35,561 nucleotides of DNA, from contig CAILTK010000077.1 of the NCBI GenBank assembly GCA_903837135.1, positions 1 to 35,561 on the forward strand, read 5' to 3'. This DNA comes from an uncultured Caulobacterales bacterium (lineage in GTDB: Bacteria > Pseudomonadota > Alphaproteobacteria > Caulobacterales > Caulobacteraceae). A program made the translations under genes and the position numbers. Every line of letters starts with the position of its first letter. Position 1 is the stretch's first letter. The notes beneath the pieces were generated by a model that saw only the letters and a list, made by a program, of their open reading frames with translations, did not search any database and was not told where the DNA came from. This document shows, one piece after another, positions 7,206 through 16,070 of the stretch.

Positions 7206-8177
7206 ATGTCCGCCGCCTCAGAGCCGTTGATCCTGCCCTTCCCGTCGGGCGCCAAAGGCATGCCCACCGACGCGGTGGTCCGCTTTCGCCACCGGTTGAA
7301 CGACACCGGTCTCTTCACCGACGAGGCCCTGGCCCGACTGATCGACGAGCAGCCCCGCGATCGGTTCGACGTTCTGACCATGCGGCGCAACCCCCCGGGC
7401 GGGGAGCGCTGGACCGCGGGCGAGGCGGGCGGCCTTTCCGGCGCCGAGATCCTGCAGGCGGTGAAGACCGGCGCCCTTTGGGTCTCCTGCCGCAAAGCCA
7501 TGGAGCTGCACCCGCGCTACAAGCCGGCGTTTCGACAGGCGATGGCCGAATATTCCGCCGAGGTCGGCCAGCCGATCCTCTCCGCCAGCGCCAGCATCCT
7601 GATCTCCGGCCCGCAGATGGGCATCTTCTTCCATGCCGATGCGGCGGACACCATGCTGTGGCACATGCGGGGGACCAAGACGATGCTGGTCTATCCGGCC
7701 ACCGACGACTTCATCAGCGAGCGCGCCATGGAGGCCATCCTGTTGAAGGAGACCCTCTCCGACGCCCCCTATGAAGAGGCCATGGACGCGCACGCCGAGC
7801 GCGTGGTGTTCCAGCCCGGCGACGCGGCCGCCTGGCCGCTGCATGGACCCCACCGGGTGATCAACGGGGACAGCCTCAACGTCTCGGTGTCCGTGGAGTA
7901 CACCACGCCCCGCTCGGCCCGTACCAACGGCGCCTTCTACACCAAGGGCTGGCTGCGGCGGCGGGTGGGGCTCGACCTCGGCGCGTCGCGGGGGACTCCC
8001 GAGGCGCTGCAGTCGATCCTGTGGGCGACCTCCAAGCCGCTCCGCCTCGTCGAGCGCGGCCGCAAGACGGTGGAGAAGCGTCATCCCCGGTGTTTCGACG
8101 TGGACCTGGATGCGCCCGACTGCGTAAGCTGGCGCGAAGGTTATGGCCCAGCCGCATTCGCCCTGGCGGCGGAGTAG
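7206..8177 (+). CDS. Cupin_8/JmjC-like 2-oxoglutarate- and Fe(II)-dependent oxygenase homologue
   Basis: The protein has 323 residues from ATG 7206, with a GGGACGA stretch upstream. It fits a cupin_8/JmjC double-stranded beta-helix. The first metal motif is in GIFFHADAADTMLWHMRG, giving the HxD pair H143 and D145. It is followed by KTMLVYPATDDFI, the strand that usually carries the Lys/Tyr contacting 2-oxoglutarate. The distal His lies in WPLHGPHRV (H216 best, H213 possible), followed by SLNVSVSVEYTT. Members hydroxylate proteins, small molecules or lipids. Here the substrate is unknown, and neither neighbour suggests one. No signal peptide is seen, so it is likely cytoplasmic. The C-terminal part (about 230-323) is basic and helical, without a recognised domain. 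Confidence 0.75.
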   Translation: MSAASEPLILPFPSGAKGMPTDAVVRFRHRLNDTGLFTDEALARLIDEQPRDRFDVLTMRRNPPGGERWTAGEAGGLSGAEILQAVKTGALWVSCRKAMELHPRYKPAFRQAMAEYSAEVGQPILSASASILISGPQMGIFFHADAADTMLWHMRGTKTMLVYPATDDFISERAMEAILLKETLSDAPYEEAMDAHAERVVFQPGDAAAWPLHGPHRVINGDSLNVSVSVEYTTPRSARTNGAFYTKGWLRRRVGLDLGASRGTPEALQSILWATSKPLRLVERGRKTVEKRHPRCFDVDLDAPDCVSWREGYGPAAFALAAE

Positions 8178-8475
8178 ACGCCCCGTCCGGACAGAGGCGG
8201 CGGCCAAGGGCCCGGCGATCCGGGTCGCGGCTCCCACATGCGCCAAGCGTCCCCGCTGTGCCGAGAACGTCACCTCAAGCTGAACTCCAGGAGCGGCGAC
8301 CGATCCGAGAACGGCCATCGCCTGCTCGGCCGCGGCCGGGAAGGCGATGGCGACGCGACAATTTATCCGCCTCATTCGGCGTCAGCCATCAGCCGCGTAA
8401 GGAAGATGTCAGAGGGAGCGACGGCCAGATCGTCTAGGTCGTGAACGGCTTGCCTGTGAGTGATTCCAATCCGCG
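8178..8475. other. Intergenic gap of 298 bases, no gene supported
   Basis: Short frames on both strands have no ribosome binding site and no recognisable product. The AT-richer piece around 8358-8375 (ACAATTTATCC) could contain promoter elements for the downstream synthase gene, but no convincing -35/-10 pair was found. Confidence 0.4.
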
Positions 8476-11400
8476 ATGACCGACCGTCACGTCTTTCTCG
8501 ATCCGTCCGGCGCCCGGGCCAGACGCCTGCGCATCAGCGCGGCCCTCGTGGCCCTGCTGGCGGTGGCGATTCTGGCCACCTTCATCTCCAGCATTCTCAG
8601 TCAGCCCAAGCTCAGCATCTTCGGCCATAACGCCCTGCCCCAGCCCACCCGGGTGCACAAGTCCACCGCGCGCCTCGACGCCGCCCGCAGGACCCTGTTC
8701 GCCCGCATCAACGCCGACCGGCGGCGCGCGGAGTTCAAGCCGATCTCCGGCGCCGACACCATCCGCGGCGCCTACTTCGCCCCCTGGCGCGACACCGGCA
8801 TCGACTCGTTCCGGGCCCACGCCGGCGACCTCACCCACATCTATCCGGCGTGGATATCGCTCAAGGCCGACGGCCGCGGGCTGATCACCGACTTCTGGAA
8901 CCCCGACCGCAGCGCCACCACCAAGGATCTGGTGCGGATCGCCGCCGCCAGCGGCGTGCGGGTGGTGCCGGTGGTGGGCAACGCCGAGTCCGGCGTGTTC
9001 GACGCCAAGCGCCTCACCCGGATGCTGTCGAGCCCGACGGCCGCGGCCGGCGTCGCGACCCAGCTGGTCGATTTCGTCCAGCAGAACGGCTACGCCGGCC
9101 TGCAGGTCGATTTCGAGCGCATCGACCCCGCGGTCGTACCCCGGCTCGCCCAATGGCTCTCCGGCCTCGGCAAGCAGCTGCACGCGAAGGGCAAGGAGCT
9201 GTCGGTCACCATCGAGACCGACCTCGACCCGGCCGCCGCCGCGAAGCTCAGCGCCTCGGCCGACTACGCGGTGCTGATGGCCTATGACGAGCATGGCAGT
9301 TTCAGCGGTCCGGGCGCAGTGGCCTCGGCCAACTATACCCTGGAGGCGCTGCGCCGCTTCACGCCGGCGATCGGGGCCCAGAAGCTGATCCTCGGCGTCG
9401 GCGTGTACGGTTATGACTGGAACCTGCCCGAAAAGAGCACCGAGACGGTGACCAACCAGCAGGCCGTGGCCCTGCTCGTCCGTTATCGCGGCGGCGTCGA
9501 TCCCAAGAGCGTGCTCGACTTCGACAGCGCGGCGATGGAGCCGACCTTTCAGTACAACGACGACAAGGGCCAGCTGCACGAGGTCTGGTTCCTCGACGGG
9601 GTGACCGCGCAGAACGCCCTGACCCTGGCGCGGGACTTCAACATCAAGGGCGCCGCCCTGTGGGCGCTCGGCATGGAGGACCCGTCGGCGTGGAAGGCGT
9701 TCGGCCGGCTGGCCCCGCGCCAGCCCGATCTGCACACGGTGATCGTGCCCCAGCAGGTCGACTTCATCGGCGACGGCGAACTGCTGCGCGTGGTGCGCCG
9801 GCCGCAGCCCGGGTCACGGCTCTACGACCGAGACCCCGCGAGCGGGCTGATCACCGACGAGACCTATACCAGCCTGCCCTCGGGCTGGCTGGTCGAACGC
9901 AGCGGCTCCCCGGACAAGACCGTGGCGCTGACCTTCGACGACGGCCCCTCCCCGACCTGGACGCCGATGGTGCTCGACGTGCTGAAGCGCCATCATGTGA
10001 AGGCCACCTTCTTCATGATCGGCCAGGAGGTGGTCAGCTACCCGGACCTGGTCCGCCGCGTCTACGCCGAGGGCCACGAGATCGGCAACCACTCCTATAC
10101 CCACCCGAACATGGCCCGCGTCGGCGAGGATCGGGTGCGTCTGGAGCTGGCGGCCACGCAGCGCGCGTTTGAGGTGGTGCTCGGCCGTTCGGTCGACCTG
10201 TTCCGGCCGCCCTACAACGCCGACTCCGAACCGCGGACCTACGGCGAGATCATGCCGATCGCGGTGGCCGGCGACCAGGGCTACGTCACCGCCGGCGAAA
10301 CCATCGACCCCAACGACTGGAACGTCTGGCGCCGGCAGCCGGACGGGACCACCCGCCGCCTGACCGCCGCGGACATCCAGGGCTCGGTGCTGTCCGAGAT
10401 CCACAAGGGCCAGTCGGTCCTGCTGCACGACGGCGGCCTCGACCGCTCGGCGACCGTCGCCGCGCTGGACGGCCTGATCACCACCCTGCAGGCGCAGGGC
10501 TATCGCTTCTCCACCATCGGCGAGCTCGAGGGGCGCGGCCGGGATCAGACCATGCCGGAAATCCCGCCCGGGGACAGGCTCCTGGTCGGCATGAGCGCCG
10601 CGGGCTTCACCGTGCAGAGGTGGTCGGGCGTGGTGCTGTTCTGGGGCTTCACCGCCGCCGTCATCCTGGGATTGCTGCGGATCACCCTGATGCTGTCGCT
10701 GGCGGCGCGGCGGGCGCCCGTCCGGCCGCCGGTCGAGGGCCGTCCGCGCGTGGACGTGCTGGTGGCCGCCTATAACGAAGCGACGGTGATCGAGCGCACG
10801 ATCCGCAGCCTGCTGGCGAGCCGCGACGTCGACGTGAAGGTGATCGTGGTCGACGACGGGTCGAGCGACGGGACCGGCGACATCGTCAGGGCCTTGTTCG
10901 GCCAGGACGAGCGCGTGCTGTTCGAGCGCAAGACCAACGGCGGCAAGGCCTCGGCGCTCAATCTGGCGTTCTCGCTGTCGGACGCACCGGTCGTCGTCGG
11001 CGTCGACGCCGACACCCAGCTGGCGCCGGATGCGCTCGGCCTGCTGGTCGCCCGCTTCGCCGACGAACGCATCGGCGCCGTCGCCGGCAACGTGAAGGTC
11101 GGCAATCGCTCCAACATCGTCACCCGCTGGCAGTCGGTGGAATACGTCACCTCGCAGAACATCGACCGGCGGGCGATGTCGCGGCTGAACGGCATCACTG
11201 TGGTGCCCGGCGCCATCGGCGCCTATCGCGCCGCCGCGCTGCGATCGGCGGGCGGCTACAGCTCCGACACCCTGGCCGAGGACATGGACCTGACCTGGCG
11301 GTTGCGGCGCGCCGGCTGGGTGATCGTCAACGAGGGCAACGCCCTGGCCTTCACCGAGGCGCCGGCCACCCTCCAAGCCCTGATGCGCCAGCGGTTCCGC

Positions 11401-11907
11401 TGGAGCTTCGGCACGCTGCAGTGCCTGTGGAAGCACCGCGGGGCGCTGTTCCACTACGGCTGGTTCGGCTGGCTGTCGCTGCCGACCCTGTGGCTGTTCC
11501 AGTTCGCGGCGCAGATCCTGGCCCCGTTCGTCGACCTGCAGATGCTCGCCGGCGGCATCGGCCGGTTCAATGCCTGGCTGCAGACGCAGGAGCATCCGGA
11601 CATGACCATGGCCCCCGATCCGACCCTATGGCTGGTGCTCGGCATCTATGTCGCCTTCCTGGTGCTCGAGCTTCTGGCCGGCTGGGTCGCCTACGCCTTC
11701 GACGGCGAGCGCAAGGGCGAGCTCTGGCTCCTGCCGACGCAAAGGTTCGTCTACCGGCAGATCATGTACCTGGTGGTCTGGCGCTCGATCTTCCGCGCCC
11801 TCGGCGGCACTGGCCAGACCTGGGGCAAGATGCACCGCACCGGGTCGGTTCAGGTGCGCGAACGGGTCCAGCGACCGTCGCCCGCGCCCAAGCCCAAGGC
11901 CCAGTAG
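8476..11907 (+). CDS. Three-domain polysaccharide enzyme: GH18-like + NodB deacetylase (CE4) + GT2 synthase
   Basis: This is a 1143-residue membrane protein. After a short cytoplasmic tail, one TM (about 20-43) leads to an exported region. Residues 90-400 resemble GH18 of the spore-germination/YaaH kind: GLQVDFERID puts the catalytic acid at E214 with D212 before it, followed by VLMAYDEHG and LILGVGVYGYDW. Residues 475-665 form a NodB domain with TFDDGPSPTW (D488, D489), H539 and H543 in HSYTH, LFRPPYN and SVLLHDGG, so the metal site looks complete. A TM at about 712-737 returns the chain to the cytoplasm for a GT2 domain: VVDDGSSDG (D793/D794), DAD (844-846), ED at 935-936 and QRFRW (972-976), the set of a processive synthase. 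TM helices at the C-terminus would form the export channel. It likely makes, exports and trims a beta-linked N-acetylated glycan such as PNAG or a chitin-like polymer. The polymer itself is an inference. Confidence 0.9.
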   Translation: MTDRHVFLDPSGARARRLRISAALVALLAVAILATFISSILSQPKLSIFGHNALPQPTRVHKSTARLDAARRTLFARINADRRRAEFKPISGADTIRGAYFAPWRDTGIDSFRAHAGDLTHIYPAWISLKADGRGLITDFWNPDRSATTKDLVRIAAASGVRVVPVVGNAESGVFDAKRLTRMLSSPTAAAGVATQLVDFVQQNGYAGLQVDFERIDPAVVPRLAQWLSGLGKQLHAKGKELSVTIETDLDPAAAAKLSASADYAVLMAYDEHGSFSGPGAVASANYTLEALRRFTPAIGAQKLILGVGVYGYDWNLPEKSTETVTNQQAVALLVRYRGGVDPKSVLDFDSAAMEPTFQYNDDKGQLHEVWFLDGVTAQNALTLARDFNIKGAALWALGMEDPSAWKAFGRLAPRQPDLHTVIVPQQVDFIGDGELLRVVRRPQPGSRLYDRDPASGLITDETYTSLPSGWLVERSGSPDKTVALTFDDGPSPTWTPMVLDVLKRHHVKATFFMIGQEVVSYPDLVRRVYAEGHEIGNHSYTHPNMARVGEDRVRLELAATQRAFEVVLGRSVDLFRPPYNADSEPRTYGEIMPIAVAGDQGYVTAGETIDPNDWNVWRRQPDGTTRRLTAADIQGSVLSEIHKGQSVLLHDGGLDRSATVAALDGLITTLQAQGYRFSTIGELEGRGRDQTMPEIPPGDRLLVGMSAAGFTVQRWSGVVLFWGFTAAVILGLLRITLMLSLAARRAPVRPPVEGRPRVDVLVAAYNEATVIERTIRSLLASRDVDVKVIVVDDGSSDGTGDIVRALFGQDERVLFERKTNGGKASALNLAFSLSDAPVVVGVDADTQLAPDALGLLVARFADERIGAVAGNVKVGNRSNIVTRWQSVEYVTSQNIDRRAMSRLNGITVVPGAIGAYRAAALRSAGGYSSDTLAEDMDLTWRLRRAGWVIVNEGNALAFTEAPATLQALMRQRFRWSFGTLQCLWKHRGALFHYGWFGWLSLPTLWLFQFAAQILAPFVDLQMLAGGIGRFNAWLQTQEHPDMTMAPDPTLWLVLGIYVAFLVLELLAGWVAYAFDGERKGELWLLPTQRFVYRQIMYLVVWRSIFRALGGTGQTWGKMHRTGSVQVRERVQRPSPAPKPKAQ

Positions 11908-13241
11908 AAGCCGGCCGCGAGGGTGGTCAGGTCCAGGGCGTAGAGGTAGCGGTAGTCGCAGGCGACGCCGATGGCCAGGAAGCTCAGCACGAACAGCAGG
12001 GCGCCGGCGAGCATGAAGCCGAACACCGTATCCCGCCGCTCGCGCGAGCGGAACATCGCCGCCATCAGGACGACGGCCAGGGCGCCGTAGAAGAGGTGGG
12101 AATAGACCGGCGTGCGGTGGAAAACGCCGGCGTAGGCCTCCATCGCCCGGTCCCGCCGGGACTGGCCGGGCGCGATCCCGAGCGCCTTCAGCTGCGGCCG
12201 CGGACCGTCCACCCCGGTGGTCTCCGCATAACAGACGCTCGGCGTCGAGCCGACGATCCAGCCGAACACCGCCAGCCGGTGGCGCAGCCAGGGCCAGGGA
12301 TGATGCAGGATCACGTCATACCATTGCGCCTCGATGTCGTCGGCCGCGGCGGCGGTGGTCCGGTTGAAGGCGTTGCCGAGAAGGTCGTCGTTGCGCTCGG
12401 CGGTATAGGCGGTCTTCGCGGTGTCGCGGATCAGAGTCGCCAACTCGGGCGACAGATCGTCGAGCGGCAGTTTGGGATCATGCGCCACCGCGCCGACCAG
12501 GTCGTAGGTCTGCAGCATGTGGAACTGGGCCTCCGCCCCGCCCTCATCGACGGCGTGGCGAGCGAGGGCCGCGCTGATCGCCAGCATGGCCGCGGCGGCG
12601 ACGATCAGGCCCACGACGGCCGGCGCGCCGGCCCTCAGCAGGCGGCGCGGCCAGCCGCCGGTCTCCTCTCCGAACAGGCAGAAACTCAGCGAGGCCGCGC
12701 CGAGCAGAAGGGCGATGATCCCGTTCTGCCGCACCAGGGCGCTCGCGGTCAGCAGGACAAAGGCGCCGGCGATCAGCGCGGTCCGCCGCACGCCGGCCCC
12801 GCCGAGGGCGAGCCAGAGCAGGGTTGATCCGGCGACGACGCAGTCGGCGAACAGCACGTCCTTCCACACGATCGCCTGCCAGAGCAGAAGGTGCGGCAAA
12901 CCGACCAGCGCCAGCGCGATGGCGGGCGCGAACCGGCCGACCACGGGTCGCTTGAGCGTCATCAGGACCAGGGCGGAAAACAGCAGCAGGGCCTGAAGCG
13001 TGATGAACAGCCCGGGGCCGCGGATCAGGCGATCGCCGAGCCCGAGCAGCCAGGCCATGAACGGCGGATGCCAGACATGATACCGGCCGGTGCGGCCATC
13101 GAGCAGCTGGATGACGGAGTCGTAGGAGAGATAGCCCGGCCAGTTCAGGCTCAGCGCCATCGCGAAGCCGATCAGCAGCACGGCGACGGTCGCCGCGCGG
13201 GGCCAATCCCTTGGGGGGCCGAGCCCTGGTTCGGATGACAT
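11850..13241 (-). CDS. Multi-pass membrane protein, GT-C glycosyltransferase-like
   Basis: This 463-residue protein has about ten hydrophobic helices, for example AATVAVLLIGFAMALSL at the N-terminus and VFGFMLAGALLFVLSFLAIG near the end. The first loop has LSYDSVIQLLDGRTGRYHVWHPPFMAWLL, the layout seen in GT-C polyprenol-phosphate-sugar-using transferases and related O-antigen/mannosyltransferase-like proteins, where an acidic residue in the first periplasmic loop is catalytic. A large soluble loop (about 235-335) lies between helices. The sugar and acceptor are unknown. Its last 58 bases overlap the end of the three-domain synthase gene on the other strand, so the two genes are convergent. 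A shared role in envelope glycan chemistry is plausible but not shown. Confidence 0.8.
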   Translation of the reverse strand: MSSEPGLGPPRDWPRAATVAVLLIGFAMALSLNWPGYLSYDSVIQLLDGRTGRYHVWHPPFMAWLLGLGDRLIRGPGLFITLQALLLFSALVLMTLKRPVVGRFAPAIALALVGLPHLLLWQAIVWKDVLFADCVVAGSTLLWLALGGAGVRRTALIAGAFVLLTASALVRQNGIIALLLGAASLSFCLFGEETGGWPRRLLRAGAPAVVGLIVAAAAMLAISAALARHAVDEGGAEAQFHMLQTYDLVGAVAHDPKLPLDDLSPELATLIRDTAKTAYTAERNDDLLGNAFNRTTAAAADDIEAQWYDVILHHPWPWLRHRLAVFGWIVGSTPSVCYAETTGVDGPRPQLKALGIAPGQSRRDRAMEAYAGVFHRTPVYSHLFYGALAVVLMAAMFRSRERRDTVFGFMLAGALLFVLSFLAIGVACDYRYLYALDLTTLAAGFYWALGLGAGDGRWTRSRT

Positions 13242-13267
13242 GCCTCAACATCACCGGCCCGGCCAAG

Positions 13268-13296
13268 CTGTCAACGCCGCTCCTCCCCGTCATAAT
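13268..13296 (+). promoter_or_regulatory. Sigma70-like promoter of the second TonB receptor
   Basis: A -35-like CTGTCA (13268-13273) and a -10-like CATAAT (13291-13296) are separated by exactly 17 bases, matching the consensus at 4 of 6 and 5 of 6 positions. The start site would fall near 13303, giving a leader of about 42 bases before ATG 13345. This is the best promoter match I found in the window. Confidence 0.5.
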
Positions 13297-13300
13297 TCTC

Positions 13301-13313
13301 TCACTTAGAGTGA
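13301..13313. promoter_or_regulatory. Short perfect palindrome at the predicted transcription start
   Basis: TCACTTAGAGTGA has two exact 5-bp arms around TAG and covers the predicted +1 of the receptor promoter, a normal place for a repressor. The convergent ROK regulator at 18320-19477 is a candidate binder, but no second copy was found upstream of the MFS or ROK genes. Confidence 0.4.
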
Positions 13314-13344
13314 ATATACGACGTCCATCAGCTCGGGGGGTTCC

Positions 13345-16068
13345 ATGGCGCAGGCGTTGAAAAGATTCGTTGGGGTTCTGCTGGTCTCCACCGCCCTGAC
13401 GCCCTTTGCGCAAGCGAGAGCCCAGGAGGCGGTCGCCGCCGCGACCGACAGCGAGGTCGTCGTCACCGGCCATGCCCTTGCCGAGCAGCGCAGCGTCGCC
13501 GCCAAAGAGAAATCCCGCCTCGTCTCCGACAACCTCTCCGCCGACGAGGCCGGCTCCCTGCCCGATTTCGGACTGGGCCAAGCGCTCAAACGCCTCCCGG
13601 GGATCTCGATGGTGATCAACAACGGTCGCGGCGAGGAGCAATACATGACCATTCGCGGTCTGGCCCCGAACTACAATTCGACCACCCTCGATGGAATCCC
13701 GCTGCCGTCGACCGAGCTCGGAAGCACCAGCGCGTCGACCAGCACCGCGTCCGGCCGAACCACCTCCTACGACGTCCTGCCGACATCGATGGCCATGGCG
13801 GTCAACGTCTTCAAATCCTGGGACGCGAGCCTGCCCAGCGATGCGATCGGCGGGGTCGTCAACATCGTCACCCGGTCGGCCTTCGACGCGCCCGGCGGCT
13901 TCTTCGCCGGCAAGGCCCAGTACGCCTACTGGGACGACGAACCGCGCTGGCATTCCTACTCGCCGTCCGGCGAAGCCGAATTCACCGCCAGCGACCGGTT
14001 CGGATCGGAAGGCCAGTTCGGCGCCCTGCTGTCGGCCACCTATTACCGGCGCGCGTCCTCGTCGTGGGATACGGTATCCAACGGAACCCAGGGCTTCTAC
14101 CCGTATACGGGCGGGGTGCAGACCCTCGCGGCGACGACCTTGACCCCCACGGTCGACGCCGGCGCCCTCACCAACGTGCCGGGCCAGACCGGATGGCTGA
14201 ACTATGACGACGTCCGCACCCGCCAGTCGGTGTTCGGAAAGCTCGAGTATCAGCACGACGGTCTGAAGCTGCACCTCACCGGGGGATTATTCGATCACTT
14301 CCTCTATGAGGACCGCAACAGCAACTATCTCGACACCAGCGGCAAACCCACCTTCACCTCCGCGACGACCGGAAGCTTCGCCGCCGGCAGCGCATCGGAG
14401 GGTTACGACCACTACAGCATCGACCGGCGCATCACCTTCGGCGAACTCGGCGCGGCCTATGATCTGCGCGACGGATGGGTGATCAACGCGAGCGCCAACC
14501 TGTCCGGCAGCCGCTACAATCAGTCGAGCATCGACGACTCGTTCAGCTATAAGGCGCAGGCCAGCACCCTCGCGTTCAACTACGCCACCAGCACGACCGG
14601 ACCGGCGGTGTTCACGCCGTTGAACAACGCCGCCTTTCTCAGCCCGGCGAACTACAATCTGGCCTATCACCAACTGGCCGACAGCAACGGCTCAGCCCTC
14701 ACCCCGATCTTCAAGCTCGACGCGGCGTGGAACGAAGCGCCCGGCGCGCGGGGCCTGGGCGCCCGGCTCGGCGCGTTCGACCGCAACCTGACCGACAAGG
14801 GCAGCGCGACGCAGACCCGCTACGACGCGCCCGCCGGCGTCACCATGGCGGCGCTCGGCTCGGACTATCTGTATCTCACCCCGTACAACAGTCACGGCCA
14901 GCGGGTTCTGGTCTCGTCTCCCAGCGATATCGCCGCCTATTTCAGCGCCAATAGCAGCCTCTTCAAACTGGACGCCGGCAACCTGTCCGCCAGCACCATC
15001 GGCAATTACAAACTGCGGGAAAACCTCGCCGCCGCCTACGGGATCTTGGATTACCGTGCGGAACGGTACTATCTGTCGGCCGGCGTCCGCTATGAGGCCA
15101 ACAGCCAGACGATCGGCAACTACCTGCCGAGTTCGTTCACCTCGAGTTCGAGCGCCACGTCGTTCACCGAAGCGACGACCAAAACCAATTATGGACGCTG
15201 GCTCCCCGCGCTGAACGCCTATTACGACCTGACCCGCGACCTGAAGGTCCGCATGGGCGTCAGCAAGGATCTAGCGCGTCCCGACTATGCGCAGCTGGCG
15301 CAGAACACGTCGGTCACCGTCTCCACGGTCGCCACCAGTACGGTGACCGGTCTGGCGACCCAGACCCTCTCAAATCCCAGGCTGATCCCTCGCGAATCGA
15401 CCAACTACGACCTTTCGGTGGAGTGGTATCCGACGTCGAGGATGCAGCTCTCGGCGGCCCTGTTCGACAAGGAGATCACCCACGAGATCGTCACCGTGTC
15501 GAACCAGCAGCTGGGCGTGGTCGAGCCGGGTCAGCCCGGCGTCTACAATGTGACGACCACCCAGTCGCAGAATGTCGACGGGGCCACGGTGAAGGGCCTC
15601 GAGCTCAGTCTGGTCGTCCCCCACTTCGACCAGCTTCCGGGCCTGCTGAAGTATTTCGGCGTCTCGGCGAACACCTCGTTCAACGATTTCACCGCCTCGC
15701 ATATCACGATGACCAACGGCGCGCTGCGGCGCCTCCCCGGATTGATCAGCTCCGCCCGGAACGTCGACAACGTCTCGCTGCTGTTCGACGCCTATCCGTG
15801 GGAAAGCCGTCTGGCGTTCAACCACACCAGCAAGATGCCCTATTCCTTCAGCGCCACCAATTCGGCGCTGGACGTCTGGTACGGCGACTCCAACCGCCTG
15901 GACTGGCAGGTCCGATTCCACATCACCAGGACCATGTCGGCCATGCTGCAGATCCAGAACCTCACCAACGACACCCCGGTGCGTCTGACCGGCCCCAACT
16001 ACAACATCTACAGTGAGACGCTGGAGAACGGGCGGGCCTACTTCTTCGGCTTCGACGTGAAGCTTTGA
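13345..16068 (+). CDS. TonB-dependent receptor, long Caulobacter/Xanthomonas type
   Basis: This 907-residue protein starts at ATG 13345 with a GGGGGG ribosome site. It has a signal peptide ending ARA, a TonB box (SEVVVTGHA) and a plug with the signature of the long TIGR01782-like receptor group: SLPDFGLGQALKRLPGISM, YMTIRGLAPNYNSTTLDGIP, then DVLPTSMAMAVNVFKSWDA and DAIGGVVNIVTRSAF. The barrel ends in RAYFFGFDVKL, close to the usual aromatic end. Receptors of this group often import carbohydrates or their derivatives. Two bases separate its stop from the start of the 2H phosphoesterase gene, so the two proteins are almost surely made together. Confidence 0.95.
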   Translation: MAQALKRFVGVLLVSTALTPFAQARAQEAVAAATDSEVVVTGHALAEQRSVAAKEKSRLVSDNLSADEAGSLPDFGLGQALKRLPGISMVINNGRGEEQYMTIRGLAPNYNSTTLDGIPLPSTELGSTSASTSTASGRTTSYDVLPTSMAMAVNVFKSWDASLPSDAIGGVVNIVTRSAFDAPGGFFAGKAQYAYWDDEPRWHSYSPSGEAEFTASDRFGSEGQFGALLSATYYRRASSSWDTVSNGTQGFYPYTGGVQTLAATTLTPTVDAGALTNVPGQTGWLNYDDVRTRQSVFGKLEYQHDGLKLHLTGGLFDHFLYEDRNSNYLDTSGKPTFTSATTGSFAAGSASEGYDHYSIDRRITFGELGAAYDLRDGWVINASANLSGSRYNQSSIDDSFSYKAQASTLAFNYATSTTGPAVFTPLNNAAFLSPANYNLAYHQLADSNGSALTPIFKLDAAWNEAPGARGLGARLGAFDRNLTDKGSATQTRYDAPAGVTMAALGSDYLYLTPYNSHGQRVLVSSPSDIAAYFSANSSLFKLDAGNLSASTIGNYKLRENLAAAYGILDYRAERYYLSAGVRYEANSQTIGNYLPSSFTSSSSATSFTEATTKTNYGRWLPALNAYYDLTRDLKVRMGVSKDLARPDYAQLAQNTSVTVSTVATSTVTGLATQTLSNPRLIPRESTNYDLSVEWYPTSRMQLSAALFDKEITHEIVTVSNQQLGVVEPGQPGVYNVTTTQSQNVDGATVKGLELSLVVPHFDQLPGLLKYFGVSANTSFNDFTASHITMTNGALRRLPGLISSARNVDNVSLLFDAYPWESRLAFNHTSKMPYSFSATNSALDVWYGDSNRLDWQVRFHITRTMSAMLQIQNLTNDTPVRLTGPNYNIYSETLENGRAYFFGFDVKL

Positions 16069-16070
16069 GC

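Noticed and set aside
7218-8375. A 385-codon minus-strand frame whose first 50 codons look less biased
   Set aside because: Most of it is antisense to the oxygenase, and it has no ribosome site or family resemblance. The short start outside that gene is too little to support a gene.
9814-11595. A 593-codon antisense frame in the three-domain synthase gene
   Set aside because: His/Arg/Gly-rich low-complexity product, and the plus strand codes complete NodB and GT2 motifs over the same bases.
12544-14274. A 576-codon minus frame across the GT-C gene start and the TonB receptor start
   Set aside because: It crosses the promoter region and two real genes in wrong phases; no domain is seen.
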